Below are positions 24,701 through 34,512 of a stretch of 64,000 nt of DNA, in pieces (positions within the stretch are counted from its first letter, which is position 1; the number at the start of each line of letters is the position of its first letter). Origin of the DNA: an uncultured bacterium (GTDB taxonomy: Bacteria > Verrucomicrobiota > Verrucomicrobiia > CAIQCK01); assembly GCA_903870275.1 (NCBI GenBank), contig CAIQCK010000090.1, positions 62,001-126,000 on the forward strand, given 5' to 3'. The position numbers were made by a program, and so were the translations under genes. The notes under the pieces are model-generated. The model was not told the DNA's origin, ran no database searches, and saw only the letters and a program-made list of their open reading frames with translations.

Positions 24701-25786
24701 TTACTTATTGGTCTTCGCGGGTTGTTTGGAGGCCGCCCGCAAATCCATCGGAGTATTTGGATCGTGTGGCACGGGCTTGCCGACTTGCTCGACGGGATGA
24801 GTGAAGAGGTAGCGCCAGACATCTTCGTGAATGAACTTGCCGGAGGCGTCCTTCACCGCGGCGCCGCCGGGGACGACGGAACTGTGCGCGCGCTTGTCAT
24901 CGTTCTTCACGTCGGCGTCGGTAATGAGACGGCGGGTGTTGCCGTAGGGCGGCGCGGCCTTGTCCACGTTCACGATCGGGCCGAACTGATGCAGGCCGAG
25001 CAATTCCCACGAGCGGTCGTAGTGATGGCCCGTCCAGCCGCCGTCGAGGACGTGGCTGAAAGCGAAGTAACGGTTCGTCGGCGTGGCGGAGGGCAGCGCC
25101 TGCCACGTCTCAAGCTGGTCGCGCGGCCCGCAGAACATCACCACGCGGTCCACGCGCTGATATTTCGCAAACCGCGCCGCCGTGGTCGAGCCGTGCGAGC
25201 TGCCGGAGATTATCACGTGATCCCAGCGCAATGCCCGCCGGTCGGGGGTGAGAAAATACTCCCAGCGGCCCGGCGGATTTTCCTTGGCGAGCCATTTCAC
25301 GAACTGCAACGCGCGCTCCATCATGCCGTCGGGCTTGGGGATCTCCACGACGGGGCTGAAATCCTCGCCCGTGGCGGCTTCGAGCCGGATTTTGCCGAGG
25401 AACAGGCCGTCATCGCCGGGCGACTGGTTGCCGAACTTGCCGAACCAGCCGTTGGCGTAATGCACGCGGATGGCGTGCAGCCCGTAGCTGTTCACGCGCT
25501 CGAACAGCGGCGCGCTGTGGCCCATGAGCCAGATGACTAGCCTGCCCTGTGGCTTGACGCGCGTGTCCACCGACGCGTTCTCGATGTCGGCGGGCTTGCC
25601 GCCCTTCTCGAAAACGAAATCAATCTCCGGATGCGGCTGCGCACGCGGGTCAATCTGGCTGGCCCGCGCCGTCAGTTCGTATCGCTGGGGCTTGGGATCG
25701 TTGAAGATGAGCGGCGCGTCGGCGGCGAAGGACTGGCCGCGAAGGATCGCGAGCAGCGCGAGAGAAAACGGAAATAAGGTTTTCAT
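24701..25786 (-). CDS. Secreted alpha/beta-hydrolase-like protein
   Basis: The product has 361 residues with a signal peptide ending near SFAADAP. The nucleophile elbow is GSSHGST in HVIISGSSHGSTTAARF at about 190-206, and LVIWLMGHSAP provides an oxyanion-loop-like region near residue 83. A C-terminal histidine (HSSVVPGGA) could complete the triad. It resembles BPSS1187-type or other uncharacterised exported serine hydrolases; the substrate is unknown. It is the last gene of a run of exported hydrolase genes on this strand, 14 bp after the next esterase gene. Confidence 0.7.
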   Translation of the reverse strand: MKTLFPFSLALLAILRGQSFAADAPLIFNDPKPQRYELTARASQIDPRAQPHPEIDFVFEKGGKPADIENASVDTRVKPQGRLVIWLMGHSAPLFERVNSYGLHAIRVHYANGWFGKFGNQSPGDDGLFLGKIRLEAATGEDFSPVVEIPKPDGMMERALQFVKWLAKENPPGRWEYFLTPDRRALRWDHVIISGSSHGSTTAARFAKYQRVDRVVMFCGPRDQLETWQALPSATPTNRYFAFSHVLDGGWTGHHYDRSWELLGLHQFGPIVNVDKAAPPYGNTRRLITDADVKNDDKRAHSSVVPGGAAVKDASGKFIHEDVWRYLFTHPVEQVGKPVPHDPNTPMDLRAASKQPAKTNK

Positions 25787-25800
25787 GGTTATGGCAAAAT

Positions 25801-26712
<912 letters not shown>

Positions 26713-26798
26713 AAATTCATTGCGGAACTTGGACATTATCCTGACATCTCTTGTGAAGTGCGACGGGGCCGGATCATACCACAATGCGATGGTCGTTT

Positions 26799-27593
26799 TT
26801 ACTTTGGAATTTTGGAAATCACAAACTCGATGGCGGTTTTCGAGTCTTCGTAGCTGGTGCTGTGCCCGGCTTCGGGACGGTGAACCAGTAGGACGTTGGC
26901 GTTTTTGATTTTCACCGCGTCCAGCAACCGCCGCACGTTGTCGGGCGGCACCACGCGGTCTTTGCCGCCCGTGGTTGCGGCGACGGGCATCGTGAACCGG
27001 TCCGGCCAGAGATCCGCGCTCCGCCGGCGGTATTCGTCCGGCGCCTCCGCTCTCGTGCCGCCGAAGGACGCGGCGATGGCGTCGGGGAAACCGGAAAACT
27101 CAACGAGGTTCGCGGTGCCGTTGAGCGCGACGACGCCGTCCACAAGATCGGGATGCAGCGCCGTGAACGTGAGCGCGCCGGTGCCGCCCATGGAGCCGCC
27201 GCAGAGGATAATCCGGCTGGCGCGATGACTGCGCTTTAGTTCGGCGATGATCTGCAACACGTCCGCTTCGGCTTTCGGCCCCATCCACGACGTTTTCGCG
27301 CGATAGTCGGGCGAGACGAACAGCATGCCGTGCGCGGCGGCCACGTCCCGCGCGGCGCGGCACTCGCCGCGAGGGTCTTTCACGAACTGCCAGCGGTCCG
27401 AGCCGTGGCCGTGCAGCGCGATGAGCACGGAGCAGGGTTTGTCTGCGGAAAAGCCGTCTGGAAACACCATGACATACTTTTGTTCCGTGCCGTCGCAAGT
27501 TGCCCGAAACGACACGTCTTCCGTGCGCACCCCGGCGAGGAGGTTCGTCGTCCAACACACCACTGCCAGACAGAACACGGCCATCGGTTTCAT
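26799..27593 (-). CDS. Secreted alpha/beta hydrolase, prolyl-oligopeptidase/esterase D-like
   Basis: The product has 264 residues with a signal peptide (cleavage near NLLAGV). Motifs are LIALHGHGSDR (oxyanion region), CGGSMGGTGAL (nucleophile serine), TTGGKDRVVPP (acid) and RPEAGHSTS (histidine). The family includes polysaccharide esterases and PHB-depolymerase-like enzymes. It starts 10 bp after the isochorismatase-like gene stop, so the two are co-transcribed. Confidence 0.78.
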   Translation of the reverse strand: MKPMAVFCLAVVCWTTNLLAGVRTEDVSFRATCDGTEQKYVMVFPDGFSADKPCSVLIALHGHGSDRWQFVKDPRGECRAARDVAAAHGMLFVSPDYRAKTSWMGPKAEADVLQIIAELKRSHRASRIILCGGSMGGTGALTFTALHPDLVDGVVALNGTANLVEFSGFPDAIAASFGGTRAEAPDEYRRRSADLWPDRFTMPVAATTGGKDRVVPPDNVRRLLDAVKIKNANVLLVHRPEAGHSTSYEDSKTAIEFVISKIPK

Positions 27594-27603
27594 GCAGCGA
27601 AGT

Positions 27604-28518
27604 TCACGGCCCGGCCGATCCCGGCACGACCTGCGTGAGGTCGTCGGAAAGGATGGTGGGACACCAGTATTTCTCGATGTGCTCGATGACCAGTTCCGTG
27701 CCGCGCGCGTGGCTGACGAACGGCGGCTGGCGCGGGTCATACATCGCGTCGGTCAGGTCGCGCGCAAGCACGACGTTGCGGCCGAGCTTGACCATCGCGC
27801 GAATGCCGAACGGCCGGCCCAGGATGCACATGTTGGTGTGGACGCCCATGATGACGATGTTGGTGATGCCGTTGGCTTCGCAGAAGTTGAAGATTTCCTG
27901 CGCGTTGTCGCTGACGCCGTCGTAGCCGATGATGTCGAGGCCGGGATGCTGGCGCGTGAACTGCTGCACCTCCGCGCCGACGATGGGGTCGTCGCTGGAA
28001 CACTTGTTCGTGTCCACCGGCAACGACGGTTCGCGCGACGGGTCGAGGTCGCACCATTTCTTCGGGTTCCAATTGGCCGGCATCTTCGTCGCCGGTGCCT
28101 GCTGCATCCGTTTGCGGTGCGGCGTGTCGGCATACAGGTAGGTCACGCCGCTCGGCGCGTGGATGACCTGGACGCCGAGGCTGCGCGCCGCAGTGACGGC
28201 GGCGTTCATGCGCGGTACGAGCACGCCGAGCCGCTGCGCCGCCGACCGGCAAAAGTGGCCGTCCCACATGTCCACAATGATGATGGCGGTCTTGGAAACC
28301 TCCCAGTCCGCCGTTCGCTCGACGACCTTGAACTCCTTGCCGCCGGGCGTTGTTTCCTTGCGCTCACGCAGGTGGAGCCGCAACGTGCCGGGCACTTTGG
28401 GGCGATTCGGGAGATTGTCGCTGGACGGTTCCTGCGTCACCGGCGGGGCGGCCAGCACGGCCGCGGAGAAGGCAGCCAGCGTGAGAATGAAAAGGCGTTT
28501 CCGGATGGGTGAGTGCAT
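27604..28518 (-). CDS. Exported isochorismatase-family cysteine hydrolase
   Basis: The product has 304 residues with a signal peptide (MHSPIRKRLFILTLAAFSAAVLAA). The cysteine-hydrolase triad regions are visible: Asp in AIIIVDMWDGHF, a mid-chain Lys, and the nucleophile Cys in MGVHTNMCILGR. An insert of about 50 residues (YADTPHRKRMQQAPATK to CSSDDPIV) with two extra cysteines separates the second and third regions. Relatives cleave amides or ester-like bonds (nicotinamidase, N-carbamoylsarcosine amidase, isochorismatase). An exported form with this insert is widespread in Planctomycetes and Verrucomicrobia but not characterised to my knowledge. Confidence 0.8.
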   Translation of the reverse strand: MHSPIRKRLFILTLAAFSAAVLAAPPVTQEPSSDNLPNRPKVPGTLRLHLRERKETTPGGKEFKVVERTADWEVSKTAIIIVDMWDGHFCRSAAQRLGVLVPRMNAAVTAARSLGVQVIHAPSGVTYLYADTPHRKRMQQAPATKMPANWNPKKWCDLDPSREPSLPVDTNKCSSDDPIVGAEVQQFTRQHPGLDIIGYDGVSDNAQEIFNFCEANGITNIVIMGVHTNMCILGRPFGIRAMVKLGRNVVLARDLTDAMYDPRQPPFVSHARGTELVIEHIEKYWCPTILSDDLTQVVPGSAGP

Positions 28519-28542
28519 GACGTGTCCAATGTTGTGTTTGAC

Positions 28543-31272
28543 CTACGGCCCTTTTGTGCCGCCGAGCGACGCGACGATGGAATCGGCGTTTCCGCCGGTC
28601 AGGTAAATCGGCGAGTCGGTCAGCGCCGCATCGCCGGGCGGCAGTGGATTGCCCATGATGTCGCAAGCGCGCACGCCTCTGGCCAGCGCCAGCGCCCGGC
28701 GCTGGTTTTCGCCGCACCACGCGATGGCGACGGCGCGGCCCTTCGAGCGGAAAACGTAGGCGCGAAGATCGTCTTGGATGATCTTCTTCACGCATTCCTC
28801 CGGCACGCCGAACAGGTGCGTCAGCGCGGCGACGCCGGGCAGCATCTTGCGCGGCGCGCCGCCGTATTCAAAGAGCACGCCGCCGGCGTCGGAACCGTTG
28901 ATCGGGCCGCACGTGCCGGCGTGGAAGAAAATCTTCCGCATCCCGTGGGCGAACGTCACCGCTGTGAACTTCACGATGTGTTCGGTGGCGGCGCGCTCGC
29001 TGGGCCAGCGGGAGCGGTTCATCGAGGCGTCGCCGGCAAGCCACGGCACCGACGGCGGATCATCGTCGGCATAGCAACCCCACTCGGTCATCCAGATCGG
29101 TTTTAGCCCGCCATGGGCGCGCATGAGGTCCTCGATCTTGCTGAAGGTTGCCTCGTAGGTTTCGGCGGGCATGGTCGGGTCATACATGTGCACGTCGAGC
29201 ACGTCAGCGAATTGCAGGCCACCTTTCTCGATAAAGGTTTGCGTGAACATCGAGGCGGGATTCGCGCCACAACTGGCGACGATGCGGCACTTCGGGTCGG
29301 CGGCTTTCATCGCGCGATACGCGATGCCAGCGAGCCGGATGTAATCGTCCACCGAGTAGCCGAACCGCTGCGGCAACGAGTAGCTGGTATAGACTGATTC
29401 GTTGAGCAACTGGTAGGTCGTCACCGCCCGTGGCCTGGCGGCGCGGTAGTGCTTCACCACGTCGGCGGCGAACCGTCCAAAATCATCGGCGTCCTTCGGC
29501 GCGAACGCCACCGGCATGCGCGTCGCGAGATAGCTGTTCTTGCCGGCTTCCTTCGCGATCTTCTCCGGGTCCGACATCGCGTTCCAGAGCGCGGACGGGA
29601 ACGGAATCATCACGTCCACCTCGCTGTCGAGTTCGAGCACGCGTTGGATCTGCGCGTCGGCGGTACTCCAGTCGAATTTGCCCTTTTCCGGCTCGCAGGT
29701 CTGCCATTTCGCCGACCAGTCGCGCCACCAGACGATGCCGGCCTGCCGGGCCAGCTTTACGATGAATTGCCACGGATAGGCGTGGTTGAACGCCAGCGGC
29801 GAATCCGTCGCCGACTTCGGCGTCGGCTCGATGATCGCCATGCGAAGCGTATTTGGCGAAGCGCGGGTGCTCTCGTTTTCGGGTTTCCACGTGGCGCGGA
29901 AAAATCCTTGCCGGCCTTTGCAGACGCCGCCGAGCGTGAGCGCGCCCGACTGATGCGCCGCCAGCTTGATCGCCGGCTGGCTCTCGAAGGCCGTTTTATC
30001 AAAAAAGTCCGTCACCGCGAGTTTGCCGCGGACGGTTTGCTCGCTGCTACTGTCGTTGAACGCGCGCACCGTCAGTGTCGCGCCGGCACCGGGTTTGGTG
30101 AACGTGTTGCCCTCCGCGGGGGTCTCGATGAAGGATTCCACCGGCGCGCGCGGCGCGTAGTCGGTGGCGTGGTCGCCGCGCTCAAGCTGGATCGCGTCGA
30201 GCCAGAGCGTCGCGGCGTCGCGCTTTGATTCCTCGAGGTCGAGGCCGGCGGCGATGAAGAGAAACGACTGGCGTGGCGTGAAGGTGAACTCGAACCGTTT
30301 CCATTCCTTGCCGACGGTCACCGCCTGCTGCCGCGCGCGGCTGGGCGCTTCCACGACGGCCAATTGCGCCACGACGCCGTCGCTGTCCGCGCGCATGAAC
30401 GCCGACAGCGTCAGCTTTTCCCCGGGCGTCACGTGGAACCAGCCGCGGTTGGCGGCAAGCACGCACCGGACGGGCTGGCGGACCGGATCGTAGTAGTCGA
30501 ACCAGTGCACCGGCAGCGTCTTCGGCGAAAGCGCGATCTTAAGGCTGTGGCCGCCGTGGCTTGCGACGGCGCCGTCCAGTTCGCCTTCGAGCTGGTACAG
30601 GTTGCCGACCCATCCGCCGCTGATGCGCGGGGAGAAACCGCCCCAGTTCGCCGCGCCGCACTCGAAGCTGCTGTTCGGCACGAAGTTCTTCACGCCTTCG
30701 GTCGCGATCTGCGGAAACCATTCCTGGCCGGTCGCGGACTCGGTGAGCGATACGTCGCTGAGCCAGAGCGTGCCAGCGCTCCGGAACCAGAACTGCAACC
30801 GGCTCGTGGCGGCGGGCAGATCGAATTTCGGCTGAAACAAAAACTCGAACCGCTGCCACTTCGGACGGATGGTGAACGCTTCCGACAAGCCGGCGTTGTC
30901 CCACGGCCTCGTGTTGGTCAACGCAACGTCCACGAAGTTGTCCTTGATGCCCTCGCCCTTCGCCCAGAACGTCAGCCGATACCACTGGCCGTGGCGCACG
31001 GCGACGCGGCCGCTCTGGGCGATCATCGCGTGGTGGGCCGCTCCCTCGCCGGTGAAGGCGGTACATTCGAGTTTCGCGCAGCGCCGCCCGTCGCGGCCGG
31101 TGTCGAACGTCAGCCGCTGCTGGACGGCGCGGTCGCCGGTGGCGGCCCAGCCGTCGGGAGTGTCGCCGGTTTTGCCGGCCTGTTCAAACGATCCGTTGTA
31201 AACCAGCTCGGCGCCCGCAGCGCATCCGATGTTCGTCGCCACAGCCAGAGCCAGCGCGATGAAATATTTCAT
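28543..31272 (-). CDS. Secreted multidomain glycosidase: two CBM-like domains plus clan-A TIM barrel
   Basis: The product has 909 residues with a signal peptide (MKYFIALALAVATNIGCAAGAE). Two beta-sandwich carbohydrate-binding-like domains are seen at about 23-190 (ELVYNGSFEQAG opening) and 205-375 (NFVPNSSFECGAANW opening), the CBM4/9 pattern, then a linking beta domain at 385-480. The catalytic barrel at about 490-830 resembles GH39 and related clan-A families, with an acid/base candidate Glu625 in LLNESVY and nucleophile candidate Glu730 in MTEWG. A C-terminal beta domain ends it. It probably cleaves a plant or algal polysaccharide beta-linkage. It heads the minus-strand run toward the isochorismatase-like gene, 24 bp away. 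Confidence 0.8.
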   Translation of the reverse strand: MKYFIALALAVATNIGCAAGAELVYNGSFEQAGKTGDTPDGWAATGDRAVQQRLTFDTGRDGRRCAKLECTAFTGEGAAHHAMIAQSGRVAVRHGQWYRLTFWAKGEGIKDNFVDVALTNTRPWDNAGLSEAFTIRPKWQRFEFLFQPKFDLPAATSRLQFWFRSAGTLWLSDVSLTESATGQEWFPQIATEGVKNFVPNSSFECGAANWGGFSPRISGGWVGNLYQLEGELDGAVASHGGHSLKIALSPKTLPVHWFDYYDPVRQPVRCVLAANRGWFHVTPGEKLTLSAFMRADSDGVVAQLAVVEAPSRARQQAVTVGKEWKRFEFTFTPRQSFLFIAAGLDLEESKRDAATLWLDAIQLERGDHATDYAPRAPVESFIETPAEGNTFTKPGAGATLTVRAFNDSSSEQTVRGKLAVTDFFDKTAFESQPAIKLAAHQSGALTLGGVCKGRQGFFRATWKPENESTRASPNTLRMAIIEPTPKSATDSPLAFNHAYPWQFIVKLARQAGIVWWRDWSAKWQTCEPEKGKFDWSTADAQIQRVLELDSEVDVMIPFPSALWNAMSDPEKIAKEAGKNSYLATRMPVAFAPKDADDFGRFAADVVKHYRAARPRAVTTYQLLNESVYTSYSLPQRFGYSVDDYIRLAGIAYRAMKAADPKCRIVASCGANPASMFTQTFIEKGGLQFADVLDVHMYDPTMPAETYEATFSKIEDLMRAHGGLKPIWMTEWGCYADDDPPSVPWLAGDASMNRSRWPSERAATEHIVKFTAVTFAHGMRKIFFHAGTCGPINGSDAGGVLFEYGGAPRKMLPGVAALTHLFGVPEECVKKIIQDDLRAYVFRSKGRAVAIAWCGENQRRALALARGVRACDIMGNPLPPGDAALTDSPIYLTGGNADSIVASLGGTKGP

Positions 31273-31413
31273 AGGGTCGTCCTCAAAAAGCCGATGGCCG
31301 TTCGTCGGCAAAACCATCGGTTGAATGGGCGAAATTTATAACAGCAACCATCCTCCGAGTCACGCACACGACGGCTTCCATCGCGCCTTCCAATTTGCTA
31401 CAGTCCGCAGCCG

Positions 31414-31806
31414 ATGAAGGAGATCCCTGTCAGCACCCGCGCGCACGCCGAGTTGGTGGACGTGACGGAACTGGTCCGCCGCGAGGTCCGTGCGGCCGGC
31501 GTCCGCGACGGCATGGTGACGCTGTTTGTGCCGCACACCACCGCCGGCATCACGATCCAGGAAAACGCCGACCCCGACGTGGTCCACGACCTTCTGCTGG
31601 CGCTGGAGCGCGCCGTGCCGTGGCGGTCGCCCGACTACCGACACGGCGAGGGCAACGCCGCCGCGCACGTGAAGGCGTCGTTGGTCGGCAGCTCCGCACA
31701 GGTTTTCATTCGCAACGGCGACCTGGCGCTTGGCACCTGGCAGGCGGTGTATTTCTGCGAGTTTGACGGCCCGCGCTCGCGCCGGCTCTGGCTGCGCGTG
31801 GCCTGA
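31414..31806 (+). CDS. yjbQ: YjbQ family protein (UPF0047)
   Basis: The product has 130 residues, standard for the family. Diagnostic motifs are FVPHTTAGITIQENADPDV at about 39-57, HGEGNAAAHVKASLVG near 77-92 and LGTWQAVYFCEFDGPR near the end. YjbQ proteins form small trimers; E. coli YjbQ shows weak thiamine phosphate synthase activity and the true role is unsettled. It is divergent from the multidomain glycosidase and lies 70 bp before the glycosidase-glycosyltransferase fusion. Confidence 0.92.
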   Translation: MKEIPVSTRAHAELVDVTELVRREVRAAGVRDGMVTLFVPHTTAGITIQENADPDVVHDLLLALERAVPWRSPDYRHGEGNAAAHVKASLVGSSAQVFIRNGDLALGTWQAVYFCEFDGPRSRRLWLRVA

Positions 31807-31876
31807 GCCGCCGCCCGCTGATTGACCTTGGCGGGGCGTTCCGATAGATTGCCAGTGATTCAAACGTTGGCAATCC

Positions 31877-34501
31877 GTGACAACCGAAAACTCCACTGTT
31901 CCGCCTGTTGTGTCGCCTGAAGCGGCGCCGGTTGTTGCCGGCGGCGCGGTGACGGTTGACGGGCGGTTTTTCCGCGCTGGCGAGCGGAAATTTTACGTGA
32001 AGGGTTGCACCTACGGCCCGTTCGCGACGAACGAAGCGGGCGAGCCGTATCCGTCGCGGGAGCGGACGCGGGCGGATTTCAAGCAGCTGCGCCAACTCGG
32101 CGCGAACGTCATCCGCGTCTATCACCCGCCGCCGCTGTGGTTGCTGAATCTGGCCGGCGAGGAAGGACTGAAGGTTTTCATAGACATCCCTTGGCGCAAG
32201 CACACCTGCTGGCTCGACGATCCGGTGGCGATGCGCGAGGCGCGCGAGGCGGTGGAGCGCGCGGTGCGTGACGCGCGCGGGCATCCGGCGGTGTTTGCGT
32301 TCAGCGTGGTGAACGAAATCCCGCCCGACATCGTCCGCTGGTATGGCGCGGCGCGGGTGGAGGAGTTCATTGACTCGTTGGTGGAGGCCGGCAAGGAGAT
32401 TGACCCGATGCGGCTGTTCACGTTTGCGAACTATCCGCCGACGGAATTCCTGCGGCCGCGGCTGCTCGACTTCGTTTGCTTCAACGTCTATTTGCACGAC
32501 CGGCGCGCGTTTGAGAACTATCTCTCTCGCCTGCAAATTCTCGCCGGCGACAAGCCGCTGATGCTCGGCGAGTTCGGCATCGACAGTTTTCGCGAGGGCG
32601 CGCAGCAGCAGGCGGAGATTTTGTCGTGGCACGTCGAGACGGTTTTCCGCAGCGGTTTGGCTGGCACGATCCTCTTCGCGTTCACCGACGACTGGTTCAC
32701 GGGTGGCTACCAGATTGAGAACTGGGCGTTCGGTCTGACGGACCGCGAGCGGCAGCCGAAGCCGGCGTTCGAGGCGGTGCGCGAGCGGTTCACACAGGCT
32801 CCACACTTTGTGCTGCCGGGCCACGTCCCGCCGCCGCGTGTGTCGGTGGTGGTGGCGAGCTACAATGGCGGCCGCACACTGCGCGCCTGCCTTGAGTCGC
32901 TCAGCAAACTGAACTATCCCAACTGCGAAGTCATTCTCGTCGACGACGGCTCGACCGACGGCTCGCCGCAGATCGCCGCGCAGTTTCCGAATATCCGCTA
33001 CATCCGACAGGAGAACTGGGGCCTGTCCTATGCGCGCAACGCCGGCATCCTTGCCGCCACGGGCGACATCGTGGCGTTCACCGATTCCGACTGCCGCGCG
33101 GACGAGGACTGGCTCCACTATCTCGTCGGCGACCTGCTCAAGACCGACGCCGCCGGCATCGGCGGGCCGAATTACCTGCCGCCGGAAGACAACTGGATTG
33201 CCGCGGCGGTGTCGGCGTCGCCCGGCACACCGTGTCACGTGCTGCTCGACGACCACACGGCGGAGCACATCCCCGGCTGCAACATGGCGTTTTGGAAATG
33301 GGCGCTGGAGGCCATCGGCGGGTTCGATCCGATCTTCCGCAAGGCCGGCGACGACGTGGACGTGTGCTGGCGGCTGATGCAGCACGGCTACAAGATCGCG
33401 TTCTCGCCGTCGGCGTTTGTCTGGCACTACCGCCGCTGCACGGCCAAGGCGTATTTAAACCAGCAGCGCGGCTACGGCGAGGCCGAGGCGCTGTTGCGCA
33501 ACAAGCACCCGGAGTATTTCAATTCACTCGGCGCCTCGATCTGGCATGGCGTCATCTACAGCACGGCGCGCGAAGGCATCCAGATCAGCCGGCCGATCAT
33601 CTATCACGGCGTGTTTGGCTCGGCGCTGTTCCAGACGCTCTACACGCCGCGGCCGTCGGGATTGTTCAGCCTGTTGACCAGCATCGAATATCACGCGTTG
33701 GTGACATTCCCGCTGGTGGTGCTGGCGCTGCTGGTCCCGTCCTTGTGGCCGCTGCCGCTGGCGGCGTTCCTGGCGAGTGTCGCAGCCAGCGGCATCGCCG
33801 CGTATCAGGCGGATTTGTCCAAAAGGAACCGGTGCTTCTGGTCGCGGCCGCTGGTGGCGCTGCTGTATTTCCTGCAACCGATCGTCCGCGGCGCCGAACG
33901 CTACGAAGGCCGGATGCGCCGGCACAACTCGCCGCTGGCGGCGCTGGCGCGGGCGGAGGCGCTGCCGACCGCCGTGCAGCACGTCGGCCAGAACGCGGAA
34001 TTCCAGCTCTGGAGCGAGGACGGCACCGACCGGTTGCAGTTGCTTGACGCGCTCTTCGCCCAGTTGAAACGCGACGGCTGGCGGCATCGGTGCGGCGGCG
34101 CCTACGACCCGTGGGACCTGGAAGTCTATGGCGAGCGGTGGAGCAAAGCCCGCGTGCAGACTGCGAGCGAAAACCACGGCGGCAACAAGAGGCTCATCCG
34201 CGTGCGGCTGAGCTACCGCTGGCCGTTGATCGCGCGCGTCTCCTTTGCGCTGTTCACCGCGCTCGATGTCGCGCTGCTCGCGCTGTTGCGGAAATTCCCG
34301 ATGTATCATCTCAATCATCTCGCGTATCTGCTGCTGCTGCTGATTCCGCTGGCGAGCCATCTCATCAACCGCCGCGCGCAACGCCTGCAACGGCTGGTCG
34401 GCACGCTGATCGCCTCCGTGGCGCAGAATCTGGGATTCGTTTCCATGCCGGCCCGCGCCCCAGCCGTTGCCGCGCCGCCACGCCCCGTCGGCGGTCCGTA
34501 A
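31877..34501 (+). CDS. Fusion of a glycosidase-like TIM barrel and a GT2 glycosyltransferase
   Basis: The 874-residue protein starts at GTG 31877. Residues about 25-305 are a clan-A glycosidase-like barrel, with Glu147 in SVVNEIP and Glu232 in LGEFGID in acid/base and nucleophile positions. Residues about 318-560 are a family 2 glycosyltransferase (VSVVVASYNGG, Asp-Asp near 355 in VDDGSTDGS, DSD at 403-405, and RKAGDDVDVCWRL later). Hydrophobic segments at about 605-655 and 785-835 anchor it in the membrane. No signal peptide precedes the barrel. It probably extends or edits a surface glycan; the ABC exporter gene begins 11 bases later. Whether the barrel is catalytic is unknown. Confidence 0.85.
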   Translation: MTTENSTVPPVVSPEAAPVVAGGAVTVDGRFFRAGERKFYVKGCTYGPFATNEAGEPYPSRERTRADFKQLRQLGANVIRVYHPPPLWLLNLAGEEGLKVFIDIPWRKHTCWLDDPVAMREAREAVERAVRDARGHPAVFAFSVVNEIPPDIVRWYGAARVEEFIDSLVEAGKEIDPMRLFTFANYPPTEFLRPRLLDFVCFNVYLHDRRAFENYLSRLQILAGDKPLMLGEFGIDSFREGAQQQAEILSWHVETVFRSGLAGTILFAFTDDWFTGGYQIENWAFGLTDRERQPKPAFEAVRERFTQAPHFVLPGHVPPPRVSVVVASYNGGRTLRACLESLSKLNYPNCEVILVDDGSTDGSPQIAAQFPNIRYIRQENWGLSYARNAGILAATGDIVAFTDSDCRADEDWLHYLVGDLLKTDAAGIGGPNYLPPEDNWIAAAVSASPGTPCHVLLDDHTAEHIPGCNMAFWKWALEAIGGFDPIFRKAGDDVDVCWRLMQHGYKIAFSPSAFVWHYRRCTAKAYLNQQRGYGEAEALLRNKHPEYFNSLGASIWHGVIYSTAREGIQISRPIIYHGVFGSALFQTLYTPRPSGLFSLLTSIEYHALVTFPLVVLALLVPSLWPLPLAAFLASVAASGIAAYQADLSKRNRCFWSRPLVALLYFLQPIVRGAERYEGRMRRHNSPLAALARAEALPTAVQHVGQNAEFQLWSEDGTDRLQLLDALFAQLKRDGWRHRCGGAYDPWDLEVYGERWSKARVQTASENHGGNKRLIRVRLSYRWPLIARVSFALFTALDVALLALLRKFPMYHLNHLAYLLLLLIPLASHLINRRAQRLQRLVGTLIASVAQNLGFVSMPARAPAVAAPPRPVGGP

Positions 34502-34512
34502 ACGGAAGCGGC

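Noticed and set aside
31360..33427. Minus-strand open frames antisense to yjbQ and the GH-GT fusion
   Set aside because: They lack motifs and overlap two recognisable plus-strand families.
34090..34512. Longer ABC exporter starting inside the GH-GT fusion gene
   Set aside because: The added residues are low-complexity Arg/Ala-rich sequence. ATG 34513 has a ribosome site and gives the standard exporter N-terminus.
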